Origin: Streptomyces sp. 840.1
Lineage (GTDB): Bacteria > Actinomycetota > Actinomycetes > Streptomycetales > Streptomycetaceae
Direction: 5' to 3'
DNA: 64,000 bases
Assembly (NCBI RefSeq): GCF_003751445.1
Contig: NZ_RJUU01000001.1
Location: 5,322,001 to 5,386,000 of the forward strand
Shown here: piece by piece, positions 43,618 through 51,861 of the stretch
Position numbering within the stretch: position 1 is the stretch's first letter
Layout: the number at the start of each line of letters is the position of its first letter
Notes under the pieces: model-generated
What the model was told of the DNA's origin: nothing
The model's input: the letters and a program-made list of their open reading frames with translations, nothing else
The model's database searches: none
Made by a program: the position numbers and the translations under genes

Positions 43618-44616
43618 ATGTCGATCACGGGTGGAGACGTCGTTGACCTGGGGCGGGGCCTGCACGCATGGCTCCCGCCGAAGCGGGGCTGGGGGCTGGC
43701 CAACTGCGGCCTTCTCGTCTCGCCCCGCGGCGCGCTCTGGATCGACACCCCGTACGACCCGGTACTCGCGGGGCAGTTCCTGGCCGAGAGCACGAAGCTG
43801 CTGCCCGCCGGTGTCTCCATCGACCGGGTGATCGTCACGCACGCCAACGGCGACCACTTCTGGGGCGCGGGCGTGCTCCCGGACGCGGAGATCATCGCGA
43901 CCCGCGAGGCCCGGGAGCACATCCACTACGAGCCCACCCCCAAGCAGCAGCACGCGCTGGTCAACGGAGGCGACCCGGCCGGACCGCTCGGCGACTACCT
44001 CGGTCGCCACTTCGGCCTGTTCGACTGGTCGCAGACCGAACCGGTCAAGCCGACCACCTACTTCACCGGGGAGCTCGAACTGACCCTGGGGGAGTACCCC
44101 GTCCGGATCACCGCCCTGCCGCCCGCCCACACCGCCGGTGACCTGATGGTCCACCTGCCCGCCCAGAGCGCCGTGTTCAGCGGCGACATCATCTTCTCCT
44201 CGACACCCGGGCAGCCCGGCGACCACCCGATCCACTGGGCGGGCCCGCTGAGCAACGTGATCGCGGCCTGCGAACAGGTGCTGGCCACCGGTGCCGAGAC
44301 CGTCGTGCCGGGCCACGGACCCGTCCTCGACCGGGCCGGGGTACGCGAACACATCGCCTATCTGGAGTACGTACGGGAACGGGCCCATACCCTCCACGCC
44401 GCCGGGGTGCCCGCGCCGGAAGCGGCCCGCCGGGTGATCGCCGAAGGCCGCTACCCCGGGCTCGGGCTCCCCGAGCGGCTGGTGGTGACGATCGGCAGCG
44501 AGTACCGGCAGCTGGACGGCTCCGAGATGCCGGGGGTCCTCCAGGTGATGACCGAGGTGGCCGTGCTGGCACGCGAAGTGGAACACGCCCGTGAACCCGC
44601 GGGCGCGGTGGAGTGA
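43618..44616 (+). CDS. MBL-fold metallo-hydrolase
   Basis: This 332-residue metallo-beta-lactamase-fold protein begins with a beta-strand pair and has the metal-binding motif THANGDH at 74-80, so the second His of HxHxDH is Asn here. Further motifs are PPAHTAGDLMVHLP, FSGDIIFSS and VPGHGPVLD. The altered first motif recurs in a subgroup of MBL enzymes that hydrolyse or deglycosylate unknown substrates. The ATG at 43618 opens the frame; the ribosome-binding site is weak. It precedes conservon 2 by 145 nt, but there is no sign that it belongs to it. Confidence 0.83.
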   Translation: MSITGGDVVDLGRGLHAWLPPKRGWGLANCGLLVSPRGALWIDTPYDPVLAGQFLAESTKLLPAGVSIDRVIVTHANGDHFWGAGVLPDAEIIATREAREHIHYEPTPKQQHALVNGGDPAGPLGDYLGRHFGLFDWSQTEPVKPTTYFTGELELTLGEYPVRITALPPAHTAGDLMVHLPAQSAVFSGDIIFSSTPGQPGDHPIHWAGPLSNVIAACEQVLATGAETVVPGHGPVLDRAGVREHIAYLEYVRERAHTLHAAGVPAPEAARRVIAEGRYPGLGLPERLVVTIGSEYRQLDGSEMPGVLQVMTEVAVLAREVEHAREPAGAVE

Positions 44617-44760
44617 GCACCCGGCCCGCCGCACCGGCAGGGCCACCGCCCGCCGCAGTGGCCGGGCCGACCGTCCGGCACACAGGCCGGGCCGACCGTC
44701 CGGTTCCTCGCCGCCGCCCCGGCCGGAGAACCGGCCCGACGACAGAAACGCGGTAACGGC

Positions 44761-46164
44761 ATGGGATGGATCGTGGCGGTGATCGCCGTCGTGGCCGCCG
44801 TGGCGGCGACGACGCGCTCGTACGGGTCCGCCCGCTCGGAACAGCTCGCCGTGGCCCACGCCGAGCTGACCGAACGGCAGCTCAAGGCCGCCGAGGCCCG
44901 TACCGCCGTGCTCGTCGACGAGATCAGGCAGCTCGCCCAGAAGCGGATACCGGCCGCCGCCGTCGCCCTCTCGCACCCCACCGCCCAGGTCCCCGGACTG
45001 CGCGAGGCCGCCGAGGTCGACGGCGAGGCCGCCCGGCTGCTCACCGAAGCCGTGCAGGCCGCCAGGACCGCCGTCATCGAGGAACGGCAGCGCGTCGACG
45101 CCGCAGCCCGCGCGGCGATGCGCGGCACCTCGGCCAAGATCCAGTCGCTGCTCAACCAGTCCCAGCAGCTGCTGCACGAACTCCAGCACGAGTACGACGA
45201 CCCGCGCATCCTGCAACTGGACTTCCGCAACGAACTGGCCCTGCGCCGAACCCAGTCCACCGCCGTTCTCTGCGACGCCTGGCCCGGCCTCGCCCGGCAG
45301 AACTCCCCGCTCGTCGAGATCGTGCTCGGGGCCCAGTCCCGCGTCGCGGGCTACGAGCGGATCAAGGTGGCCAACCACCTGCGCGAGGAGCGGCTCGCGC
45401 TCGCGGCCAGGGCCGCCGAACCCCTCGCGATCGCCCTCGCCGAACTGCTCGCCAACGCCACCGCCTACTCGCACCCCGACACCGATGTGACGGTGACGCT
45501 CCAGCAGAGCGGCGGCCGGGGCGCGTTCCTGGTCGTCGACGACGCGGGCATCGGCATGGACGAGGACGCGCTCGACCGGGCACGCGCACTGCTGGCGGGC
45601 CGCACCGAGGTGCTGCTGACCGAGCTGGGCGACCCGCCCCAGACCGGCTTCGCGGTCGTCGGCCGGCTCGTGACGCAGTACGGCTTCCACTGCCACATCG
45701 AGGCCTCGCCGTTCGGCGGCATGCGGACCATCCTGCGCGTCCCCGCACATCTGCTGACCGTGCTGAAGGAGGACCGGACGCTCTCCGCCCTGGCCCCGAC
45801 GCCCGTGTCCGGGCACGCCGCCCCGGCCGAGGAGCCCGCCCCGGCCACCTCCGCCGCGCCCGCCGCCCCCGCCGCCCCCGCCGCCCCCGTGCAGGAACCC
45901 CCGCAGACCGCCCCCGCCGAGGCCCCGGCCGGCCTGCCCAGCAGGCGCCGGCGCTCACCCCGGGCGGTCGCGGCCCAAGCCCAGGTCCCCGCCCCGGCCG
46001 CCGGACAGGTGCCCCGTACACCGGAGCAGGCGGAGTCTTCCTGGGCGGCCCTCCAGCAGGGCACCCTCAACGGCAGGAGCGTCGCCGGGCGGGCCCCCGC
46101 ACCGGATTCGGACGGCCACGACCACCTGGGCGACCAGGACGACCAAGGAGACGACGAGACGTGA
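44761..46164 (+). CDS. cvnA: Conservon 2 sensor, histidine-kinase-like ATPase (CvnA)
   Basis: A 467-residue conservon sensor. It has one N-terminal transmembrane helix (about 2-18), a long coiled coil rich in Ala/Glu (about 20-150), and a HATPase_c domain with LAELLANATAYSHPDTDVTV and DDAGIGMDEDAL at about 220-340. The tail, about 350-467, is Pro/Ala-rich. It resembles the sensor of conservon 1 in size and architecture but is divergent in sequence. The ATG at 44761 opens the operon; the TGA overlaps the GTG of cvnB by 4 nt. Confidence 0.9.
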   Translation: MGWIVAVIAVVAAVAATTRSYGSARSEQLAVAHAELTERQLKAAEARTAVLVDEIRQLAQKRIPAAAVALSHPTAQVPGLREAAEVDGEAARLLTEAVQAARTAVIEERQRVDAAARAAMRGTSAKIQSLLNQSQQLLHELQHEYDDPRILQLDFRNELALRRTQSTAVLCDAWPGLARQNSPLVEIVLGAQSRVAGYERIKVANHLREERLALAARAAEPLAIALAELLANATAYSHPDTDVTVTLQQSGGRGAFLVVDDAGIGMDEDALDRARALLAGRTEVLLTELGDPPQTGFAVVGRLVTQYGFHCHIEASPFGGMRTILRVPAHLLTVLKEDRTLSALAPTPVSGHAAPAEEPAPATSAAPAAPAAPAAPVQEPPQTAPAEAPAGLPSRRRRSPRAVAAQAQVPAPAAGQVPRTPEQAESSWAALQQGTLNGRSVAGRAPAPDSDGHDHLGDQDDQGDDET

Positions 46165-46586
46165 GCGCCCCCAGCCCCACCACCGGTGACCTCGCATGGG
46201 TGCTGACCCCGCTGCTGGAGCTGCCCGGAGTCCAGCATGCCGTGGTCGCCACCGGTGACGGCCTCATCGAGGGCGCCTCACCCGGTCTCGACCGGGCGTC
46301 CGGCGAACGGGTCGCCGCGATGACGGCCACGCTGCACGCCGCCGCGCGCGCCTTCACCACGGCGTTCACCGACGCGGAGGGCCCGAAACTGGCCCAGACG
46401 GTCGTCGAATCCGATCTGGGCTTCGCCGTCGTCGTACCGGCGGGGAACAACACCACGCTCGCCCTGTTCGCCGAACCCGGCGCCAAACTCGGTGACATCG
46501 CCTACCAGATGCAGGTCCAGGTGACCGCGCTGACCCGGGCGATGCACGCACCGGCCCGCCAACCGGACACCGCCACCCGGCCATGA
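46161..46586 (+). CDS. cvnB: Conservon 2 Roadblock/LC7 protein (CvnB)
   Basis: A 141-residue Roadblock/LC7 protein with TTGDLAWVLTPLLELPGVQHAVV and AVVVPAGNNTTLALFAEPG; the longer pieces are read as DLAWVLTPLLEL and VVPAGNNTTLALF. The GTG at 46161 overlaps the sensor stop (GTGA) and the stop overlaps cvnC (ATGA). It is expected to bind the CvnD GTPase encoded two genes on. Confidence 0.92.
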   Translation: MSAPSPTTGDLAWVLTPLLELPGVQHAVVATGDGLIEGASPGLDRASGERVAAMTATLHAAARAFTTAFTDAEGPKLAQTVVESDLGFAVVVPAGNNTTLALFAEPGAKLGDIAYQMQVQVTALTRAMHAPARQPDTATRP

Positions 46587-46936
46587 GCTCCGGACCGGGA
46601 CGCCGTCTGATCCCCGCCTACCTGGTCACCGGCGGCCGGTCCCGGCCCGCCGGCCCGGCGCTCGACCGGCTCGCCGTGCTCGTACGCACCGACACGGCCC
46701 CGCCCCCCGGGACCGGCTCGGAACAGCGCAGCCTGTGCGAACTGCTGGAACCCGGCGCCCTCACCGTCGTCGAGTGCGCGGCCCACCTGGACCTGCCGGT
46801 CAGCGCCACCGTATTCCTGGCCACGGACCTCGCGGCCGCCGGACTTCTGCTCACCCGACCGCCGATACCCAGTGCCGGGGAGATCGACCGGTCGCTCGTC
46901 GAGAGGCTGCTCGTTGGACTCCGCTCCCTCCACTGA
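46583..46936 (+). CDS. cvnC: Conservon 2 DUF742 protein (CvnC)
   Basis: A 117-residue DUF742 protein with the usual N-terminal LIPAYLVTGGR and a helical C-terminal half TVVECAAHLDLPVSATVFLATDL. The length equals that of the conservon 1 paralogue. The ATG overlaps the cvnB stop by 4 nt, and the cvnD coding region begins 22 nt before its own stop, so the two overlap. Confidence 0.9.
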   Translation: MSSGPGRRLIPAYLVTGGRSRPAGPALDRLAVLVRTDTAPPPGTGSEQRSLCELLEPGALTVVECAAHLDLPVSATVFLATDLAAAGLLLTRPPIPSAGEIDRSLVERLLVGLRSLH

Positions 46937-47528
46937 CCGGAGCGGCGTCGGCTATTTGCCGGCCGCCGCCCGGACCCTGATGAAGCTCGTCGTCACGGGT
47001 CCCTTCGGCGTGGGCAAGACAACCCTGATCCGTACGCTCTCGGAAATAGCCACCCTCCATACGGAGGAGGCGATGACCCAGTCCAGCACCCTGCTCGACG
47101 ACACCGCCGGGCTCCCCGACAAGACCACCACCACGGTCGCCATCGACTTCGGACGGCTCACCGTCCTGGACGACCTGGTGCTCTACATGTTCGGCACACC
47201 CGGCCAGGAGCGGTTCCTGCCGCTGTGGGAGGACATCGCGCGCGGCGCGCTGGGCGCACTCGTCCTGGTGGACACCCGGCGGCTCGGTGACTCCTTCGCC
47301 GTCATGGACATGGTGGAGGAACAGGGTCTTCCGTACGCCGTCGCCGTCAACCGCTTCCCCGACGCGCCCGCCCACAGCGACGACGTCCTGCGCAAGCACC
47401 TCGACCTCGCCCCCGGGACCCCGCTCATCCAGTGCGACGCGCGGGAGCGCCGCGGCAGCATCGACGCCCTGATCGCGCTGGCCGAACACGTGCTGACCCG
47501 CCTGCCGCGACCCGAGGACCCGTCATGA
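46914..47528 (+). CDS. cvnD: Conservon 2 small GTPase (CvnD), TTG start
   Basis: This 204-residue conservon GTPase has P-loop GPFGVGKTT at 29-37, switch region TTTTVAIDFGRL, and GTPGQERFLPLWEDIARGALG in two parts around GQERF. The base motif is degenerate, VNRFPDAP. The TTG at 46914 is chosen as start because GAGAGG lies 7 nt upstream and the P-loop then falls at the same residue numbers as in conservon 1. An ATG at 46980 would remove the N-terminal strand. The stop overlaps cvnE by 4 nt. Confidence 0.88.
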   Translation: MDSAPSTDRSGVGYLPAAARTLMKLVVTGPFGVGKTTLIRTLSEIATLHTEEAMTQSSTLLDDTAGLPDKTTTTVAIDFGRLTVLDDLVLYMFGTPGQERFLPLWEDIARGALGALVLVDTRRLGDSFAVMDMVEEQGLPYAVAVNRFPDAPAHSDDVLRKHLDLAPGTPLIQCDARERRGSIDALIALAEHVLTRLPRPEDPS

Positions 47529-48799
47529 CCCCGTACGCACCGCCGCCCCAGCCCCTCGCGCTGTACGGTCCCGACTTCGCGGCCGACCCGCACGGCCACT
47601 ACCGCAGGCTGCGCGAACACGGCCCGCTGACACCGGTCCGCATCGCCCCCGGCGTCGAGGCGATGCTGGTCACGGACTACCAGGCGGCCGTCGACCTGCT
47701 GCGCGACACCCACACCTTCAGCAAGGACCCCCGCGACTGGCAGGCGACGATTCCGCCGGACTCGCCGGTGCTGCCCGTGCTCGGCCACCGTCCCACCGCC
47801 CTGTTCAGCGACGGCGACGCGCACGCCCGCTACCGCGACGCCATCAACGACAGCCTCGCGCTGATCGAACCGCACATCCTGCGGGCGGAGGTGGCCAGGG
47901 CCGCCCAGCAGCTCATCGGGGAGTTCGCCGCCACCGGCACCGGCGACCTCATCGCCCAGTACGCCAGGCGGCTCCCGCTGCACGTCTTCGTCACCTGGTT
48001 CGGCGTCGACCCCGAGGACGGCGAACGGATCGTCGACGGCATCGGCGGCATGATGAACTCGGCGCAGGGCGCCGCCGCCGCGTACGCCGACTTCGTCGAT
48101 GTCGTCACCCGGCTCGTCGCCGACCGGCGCGCCCGCCCGCGCCGCGATCTGACGTCGTACCTGCTCACGCATCCGGCCCGCCTCGACGACGACGAGACGG
48201 TACGTCAGATCACCCTGGTGATGAGCGCGGGCCACGACCCCACGACCAACCTGATCGGCAACTCCATCCTGCACATGCTCACCGACGAGCGGTACGCGGG
48301 CTCGCTGCACGGAGGAGCGATGACCGCGCACGAGGCGATCAACGAGGTCCTGTGGCAGGAACCGCCGCTGGCCAACCTGGCCGCGCACTACCCGCGCCGG
48401 GACACCGAGTTCCACGGGGTACGGCTGCGCGCCGGACAGCTGGTCCTGGTCTCGTTCGGCGCCGCCAACACCCAGTCCGCGACGCTCACGCCGCAGGAAG
48501 GCGGCCGTTCCGGGGCCAGCGCCCACCTCGCCTGGTCGGCGGGCCCGCACCGGTGCCCCGCGAAGCAGCCCGCGCTGCTCATCGCGATGACCGCGATCGA
48601 GCAGTTCACCAGCCAGCTGTGCGACGCCGAACTCGCCGTTCCGGTGAACGAACTGCTCTGGCGGCCCGGCCCGTTCCACCGGGCCCTGGCCCACCTCCCG
48701 GTGCGTTTCACACCGCTCGACACGACGCCCGCCACCGGCCCGGACGAGGGCTCCGCTGCCTTCACCGGCGGCACTCCGAAGGTGTCGATCGGGTCCTGA
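47525..48799 (+). CDS. cvnE: Conservon 2 P450 lacking the ExxR motif (CvnE)
   Basis: A 424-residue P450 with the heme Cys near residue 344 in WSAGPHRCPA. The K-helix segment is NEVLWQEPP, so Arg of ExxR is replaced, and the I-helix reads SAGHDPTTN. The family signature ELLWRPGPFHRAL near the C-terminus matches conservon 1. The C-terminal 25 residues past that are extra. Both conservon P450s therefore keep the cysteine but not the residues thought essential for folding or proton delivery in ordinary P450s. The ATG at 47525 overlaps the cvnD stop by 4 nt. No canonical partner P450 follows here, unlike conservon 1. Confidence 0.88.
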   Translation: MTPYAPPPQPLALYGPDFAADPHGHYRRLREHGPLTPVRIAPGVEAMLVTDYQAAVDLLRDTHTFSKDPRDWQATIPPDSPVLPVLGHRPTALFSDGDAHARYRDAINDSLALIEPHILRAEVARAAQQLIGEFAATGTGDLIAQYARRLPLHVFVTWFGVDPEDGERIVDGIGGMMNSAQGAAAAYADFVDVVTRLVADRRARPRRDLTSYLLTHPARLDDDETVRQITLVMSAGHDPTTNLIGNSILHMLTDERYAGSLHGGAMTAHEAINEVLWQEPPLANLAAHYPRRDTEFHGVRLRAGQLVLVSFGAANTQSATLTPQEGGRSGASAHLAWSAGPHRCPAKQPALLIAMTAIEQFTSQLCDAELAVPVNELLWRPGPFHRALAHLPVRFTPLDTTPATGPDEGSAAFTGGTPKVSIGS

Positions 48800-48903
48800 G
48801 CCGTGTCGCTGGTAGGCCGAACGGGTGAGGGGCGAGAGAATTGCCCGATGAACAGTGAGCGCAGCCGGCGCAACGCCGACCGATGTACAGACGGAGTGGT
48901 CCG

Positions 48904-49302
48904 GTGAGCAGGTACGACAGGTATGACGTCACCGACGAGCAGTGGGAGGGACTGGCCCAGGTCGTACCCCTGCGCAGCCGCAACGAGTGGCCCTCCAGGG
49001 TGGACCACCGGACGGTCCAGGAGGAGCGGGAGAGCGCCGAGCAGCGGCGCATGGTGGTGTTGCGGGTCCAGGTCTTCGCGGACGCGCGCGAGGTGGCTGA
49101 GTACCTGGTCGGGCAGGTTCCGGTGCTGCTCGACCTGACCGGCGCCGAGCCCGATGTGGCCAAGCGGATCCTCGACTTCACCAGCGGTGTCGTCTTCGGT
49201 CTCGGCAGCGGTATGCACCGGGTGGACCGGAACGTCTTCCTGCTGTCACCGATCGGCATGGAGGTCGAGGGTGTGACGGCGGCGGGCGTGCCGGGCGCCT
49301 GA
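48904..49302 (+). CDS. SepF-like protein
   Basis: A 132-residue SepF/DUF552-family protein with the core VVLRVQVFADAREVAEYLVG (written in part: VVLRVQVFADAREV), LLDLTGAEPDVAKRILDFTSG and a final VFLLSP strand pair. Canonical SepF anchors FtsZ to the membrane through an N-terminal amphipathic helix; here the N-terminus is short and charged (SRYDRYDVTD), so this is one of the accessory SepF-like paralogues of Streptomyces. The GTG at 48904 follows GGAG. It stands alone after conservon 2. Confidence 0.8.
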   Translation: MSRYDRYDVTDEQWEGLAQVVPLRSRNEWPSRVDHRTVQEERESAEQRRMVVLRVQVFADAREVAEYLVGQVPVLLDLTGAEPDVAKRILDFTSGVVFGLGSGMHRVDRNVFLLSPIGMEVEGVTAAGVPGA

Positions 49303-49409
49303 AGTGTGTTGCGGGTTACCCCGGTGTGCGGCACGGCATGCGGGCGGGGGAGGCCGTTACTTCGATTGAAGGATGACCGGTCCGGCGGAACGGTTCGCCG
49401 GGGAGCCGG

Positions 49410-50738
49410 GTGCATACGGTCCTTGGCATGACCGCACCCGGCCTCCGCGCCGATCCAGCCTGCACCGATCCGCCCCGCGTCGGCCCTCCCCGCACCGATC
49501 TTCCCCGCACCGGTCCATTGGAGCCGTCCGGCTCCGATTCCGGCCGGTGGTCGAAGCGTTGTGCCGGTCCGGTCGTGACCGAGCTGCGGCTCTCCGCGTT
49601 CGCGGCACACCGGGGCACGGTCGTACCGCTGGCCCCGCTCACCCTTCTCACCGGCCCCTCGGGCAGTGGTGCGTCGAGTGTGCTGCGGGCTTACGAGGCG
49701 CTGTCCCGGCTGGCGGCGGGGGCGTCGCTCGACGAGGTCTTCCCCGATCCGGCGGGGTGCGTCCCCGAGGGGGCCGCGGCCGACGGGCAGCGGCGGCGCG
49801 GGTTCCGGATCGGGTGCACGGCGGACGGTCCGGCCGGCCCGGTCAGGCTCGAACTCGCCGTCCAGGCAGAGCCCACCTTGCGGATCGTCGGCGAGCGGCT
49901 TACCCGGGCCGGGGAGACCCTGTTCAGCACCGCGCTGCGCGATCCGGGCCGGCCGACGCTCCAGGCGGCCTGGCAGACCGCGGACGAGCTCCCGGTGACG
50001 CGCGAACGGCTGCCGGACGACCGGCTGGGCACGGCGCTGCTGCCGCTTCGGGTCGCGGGCCGGACCCCGGGCCAGCTGCAGGTGCTGGCCGCCGCCGAAC
50101 AACTGGTGGTGGCGCTGCGCCCGGCGTTCGGCTGCGAGCCGCTGCCGCATCGGATGCGGACCCCGGTGCCACCGAGCGGGAGCCGGCTGCGCCGCGACTG
50201 CGGGAACCTCGCGGCAGTGCTGCACGCCGCGCACAACGGGCACGGGGGCGGGGGTGCGAGCGGGCAGGGACCCGGGGGCGGTTACGCGGGCGGGTACGTG
50301 TCCGGGCGGCGGCATGCCCGGCTGGTCGCGCTGGCGGACGCCGGATGCGCGCGCCCCGTGACCGGGGTCGGTGTCGAGCGGCTCGCGGACGGGCTGGTCC
50401 GCGCGCTCGTGGCCCGGGGCGACGGGCCCGGCACCCCGCTGGAGCGGCTCGGTGACGGCGAACTGCGGTACCTGGCACTGGCCGTCGCCCTGCTGATGGG
50501 CCCGGGGGCGGATCCGGCGGACGCCGTGTCCGAGGTGCCCTCGGCCCTGCAGACCCGCACTCTGCTGGCCGACGGGTTCGACCGGGACCTGGACGGGCGC
50601 CAGACGCGGGAGCTGCTGGCCGAGGCCGCGTCGACGGTGGCCGCGGGCCGGGTCCGGCTGCTGGGCACGGTGACGGAGGCGGGTGCCGCACGGGCCCGCG
50701 TGACGGCCGGAGCGGCAGTGGTAGACCTGGGACCGTGA
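49410..50738 (+). CDS. AAA-type ATPase-like protein with altered Walker A
   Basis: This protein of up to 442 residues starts with about 55 residues of Pro/Asp/Arg-rich repeats (a GTG at 49575 may be the true start, giving TELRLSAF). A RecF/SMC-like ATPase domain follows, with LTLLTGPSGSGASSVLRAYEAL (in parts: TLLTGPSGSGASS). The invariant Lys of GxxGxGK[ST] is Ala. Near the C-terminus LADGFDRDLDG resembles Walker B of this group. The missing Lys means ATP hydrolysis is doubtful. GGGGAG lies before the GTG at 49410. The MazG-like gene follows with a 4-nt overlap. Confidence 0.7.
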   Translation: MHTVLGMTAPGLRADPACTDPPRVGPPRTDLPRTGPLEPSGSDSGRWSKRCAGPVVTELRLSAFAAHRGTVVPLAPLTLLTGPSGSGASSVLRAYEALSRLAAGASLDEVFPDPAGCVPEGAAADGQRRRGFRIGCTADGPAGPVRLELAVQAEPTLRIVGERLTRAGETLFSTALRDPGRPTLQAAWQTADELPVTRERLPDDRLGTALLPLRVAGRTPGQLQVLAAAEQLVVALRPAFGCEPLPHRMRTPVPPSGSRLRRDCGNLAAVLHAAHNGHGGGGASGQGPGGGYAGGYVSGRRHARLVALADAGCARPVTGVGVERLADGLVRALVARGDGPGTPLERLGDGELRYLALAVALLMGPGADPADAVSEVPSALQTRTLLADGFDRDLDGRQTRELLAEAASTVAAGRVRLLGTVTEAGAARARVTAGAAVVDLGP

Positions 50739-51094
50739 CAGAACTCGACGTACCCGACCTGCAACGACGGCTCGCCGCATTCGCGGCCGCACGCGACTGG
50801 GAGCAGTACCACACCCCGAAGAACCTGGCGTCGGCGCTGAGCGTCGAGGCGTCCGAACTCATGGAGATCTTCCAGTGGCTGACGCCGGAGCAGTCGGCCC
50901 GTGTGATGGACGAACCCGGTTCCGCGCACCGGGTGTCGGACGAGGTCGCCGACGTCCTCGCGTATCTGCTGCAGTTCTGCGCGGTGCTGGACATCGACCC
51001 GCTCGCGGCGCTGGCGGCCAAGATTGAGCGGAATGAGGCGCGCTTCCCGGCCACGAAGGGTGCTGATACAGCCGATCGTCACTCTTCGGAGTGA
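50735..51094 (+). CDS. MazG-like nucleotide pyrophosphohydrolase
   Basis: A 119-residue all-alpha NTP pyrophosphohydrolase of the MazG/RS21-C6 group. It has the metal-binding helix ASELMEIFQWL (ExxE) at about 37-47 and DEVADVLAYLLQF (ExxD) at about 69-81. These proteins hydrolyse non-canonical or excess (d)NTPs to monophosphates. The GTG at 50735 overlaps the ATPase stop by 4 nt, so both may act in nucleotide housekeeping. The C-terminus is a short polar tail. Confidence 0.85.
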   Translation: MTELDVPDLQRRLAAFAAARDWEQYHTPKNLASALSVEASELMEIFQWLTPEQSARVMDEPGSAHRVSDEVADVLAYLLQFCAVLDIDPLAALAAKIERNEARFPATKGADTADRHSSE

Positions 51095-51219
51095 TCGACT
51101 TATTCACAGTCGACCAGGTGTCCACAGATTTCCGAAATCCTCTGGCCTTTCGGTACCACCACCCTCACTGTGGGTAATGGAAGAGGTGAGCGGGTTTCCG
51201 TACCGAACGGGGGCAACAC

Positions 51220-51756
51220 ATGGAAGCGGAGCGGTTGGTAGCGGTCATCAGGCAGGCTCTGGCCCGGAGCAGGGGCACGCCGGACATCATCGCCGAGGCC
51301 TGGCAGGCCCAGGCCCTGGCGCAGGCGGTCGGGAGCCGGCTGGCGGCGAGCGGCCCCAAGGAGTTACGGGGCGAGGCGGGAGGCCTCAGCGAGATCGGCG
51401 GAAGAAGCAACGGGACACTTGACCATCCGGCGGCGCGGGCGGGGGTGGCGAGGGCGGCGCAGCTCTCCGAAGTGGCCGACCCCCGCGCCGCGCTGACGGG
51501 ACTGGGCACGCTGCTGGGGGAAGTGGGGATAGCGCTGGTCGGGGTGGCGTGCGAGACCGATGAGCAGAGCCTGTACTGGCAGTGCATGGAGGCGATCGAC
51601 GCCGCCGACGAGTCGACGGACCGGGTCCACGGAATGCTCCGGCTCCTCGACGAACGGGACCGGGAGCGCAGGCAGGATCTGGAGCGCAGCAGGGAGCGGG
51701 ACGGCCCCCACGGCGTGCTCCACGGACCGGCGGGACCGGCCGCCGGCCGGCCCTGA
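51220..51756 (+). CDS. Hypothetical helical protein (possibly DUF6099 family)
   Basis: A 178-residue helical protein starting MEAERLVAVIRQALARSRG and containing EVGIALVGVACETDEQSLYWQCMEAIDAADE, quoted as ALVGVACETDEQSLYW and CMEAIDAADE. It has one Cys and no signal or membrane segment. The style fits a streptomycete family I recall as DUF6099, but this is not certain. The ATG at 51220 lies behind GGGGG. Function is unknown. Confidence 0.7.
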   Translation: MEAERLVAVIRQALARSRGTPDIIAEAWQAQALAQAVGSRLAASGPKELRGEAGGLSEIGGRSNGTLDHPAARAGVARAAQLSEVADPRAALTGLGTLLGEVGIALVGVACETDEQSLYWQCMEAIDAADESTDRVHGMLRLLDERDRERRQDLERSRERDGPHGVLHGPAGPAAGRP

Positions 51757-51861
51757 GGGCTCGGGCCCGTCCGGCGGACCACGCCCGGGATGCCACGGAC
51801 ACCGCAGCGGCGAAAAGGGCGGGAGAGGGACGGGCGGTGTCCGGGGGTGCAGGATGGATGC

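Noticed and set aside
43366..45816. Long minus-strand open frame opposite the MBL-fold gene and cvnA
   Set aside because: Antisense shadow of two genes with clear family motifs; no start or ribosome-binding context.
51100..51126. Two DnaA-box-like words, TTATTCACA and GTGTCCACA
   Set aside because: Each differs from the Streptomyces box by one base, and two copies near housekeeping genes do not make an origin. The surroundings lack other oriC features.
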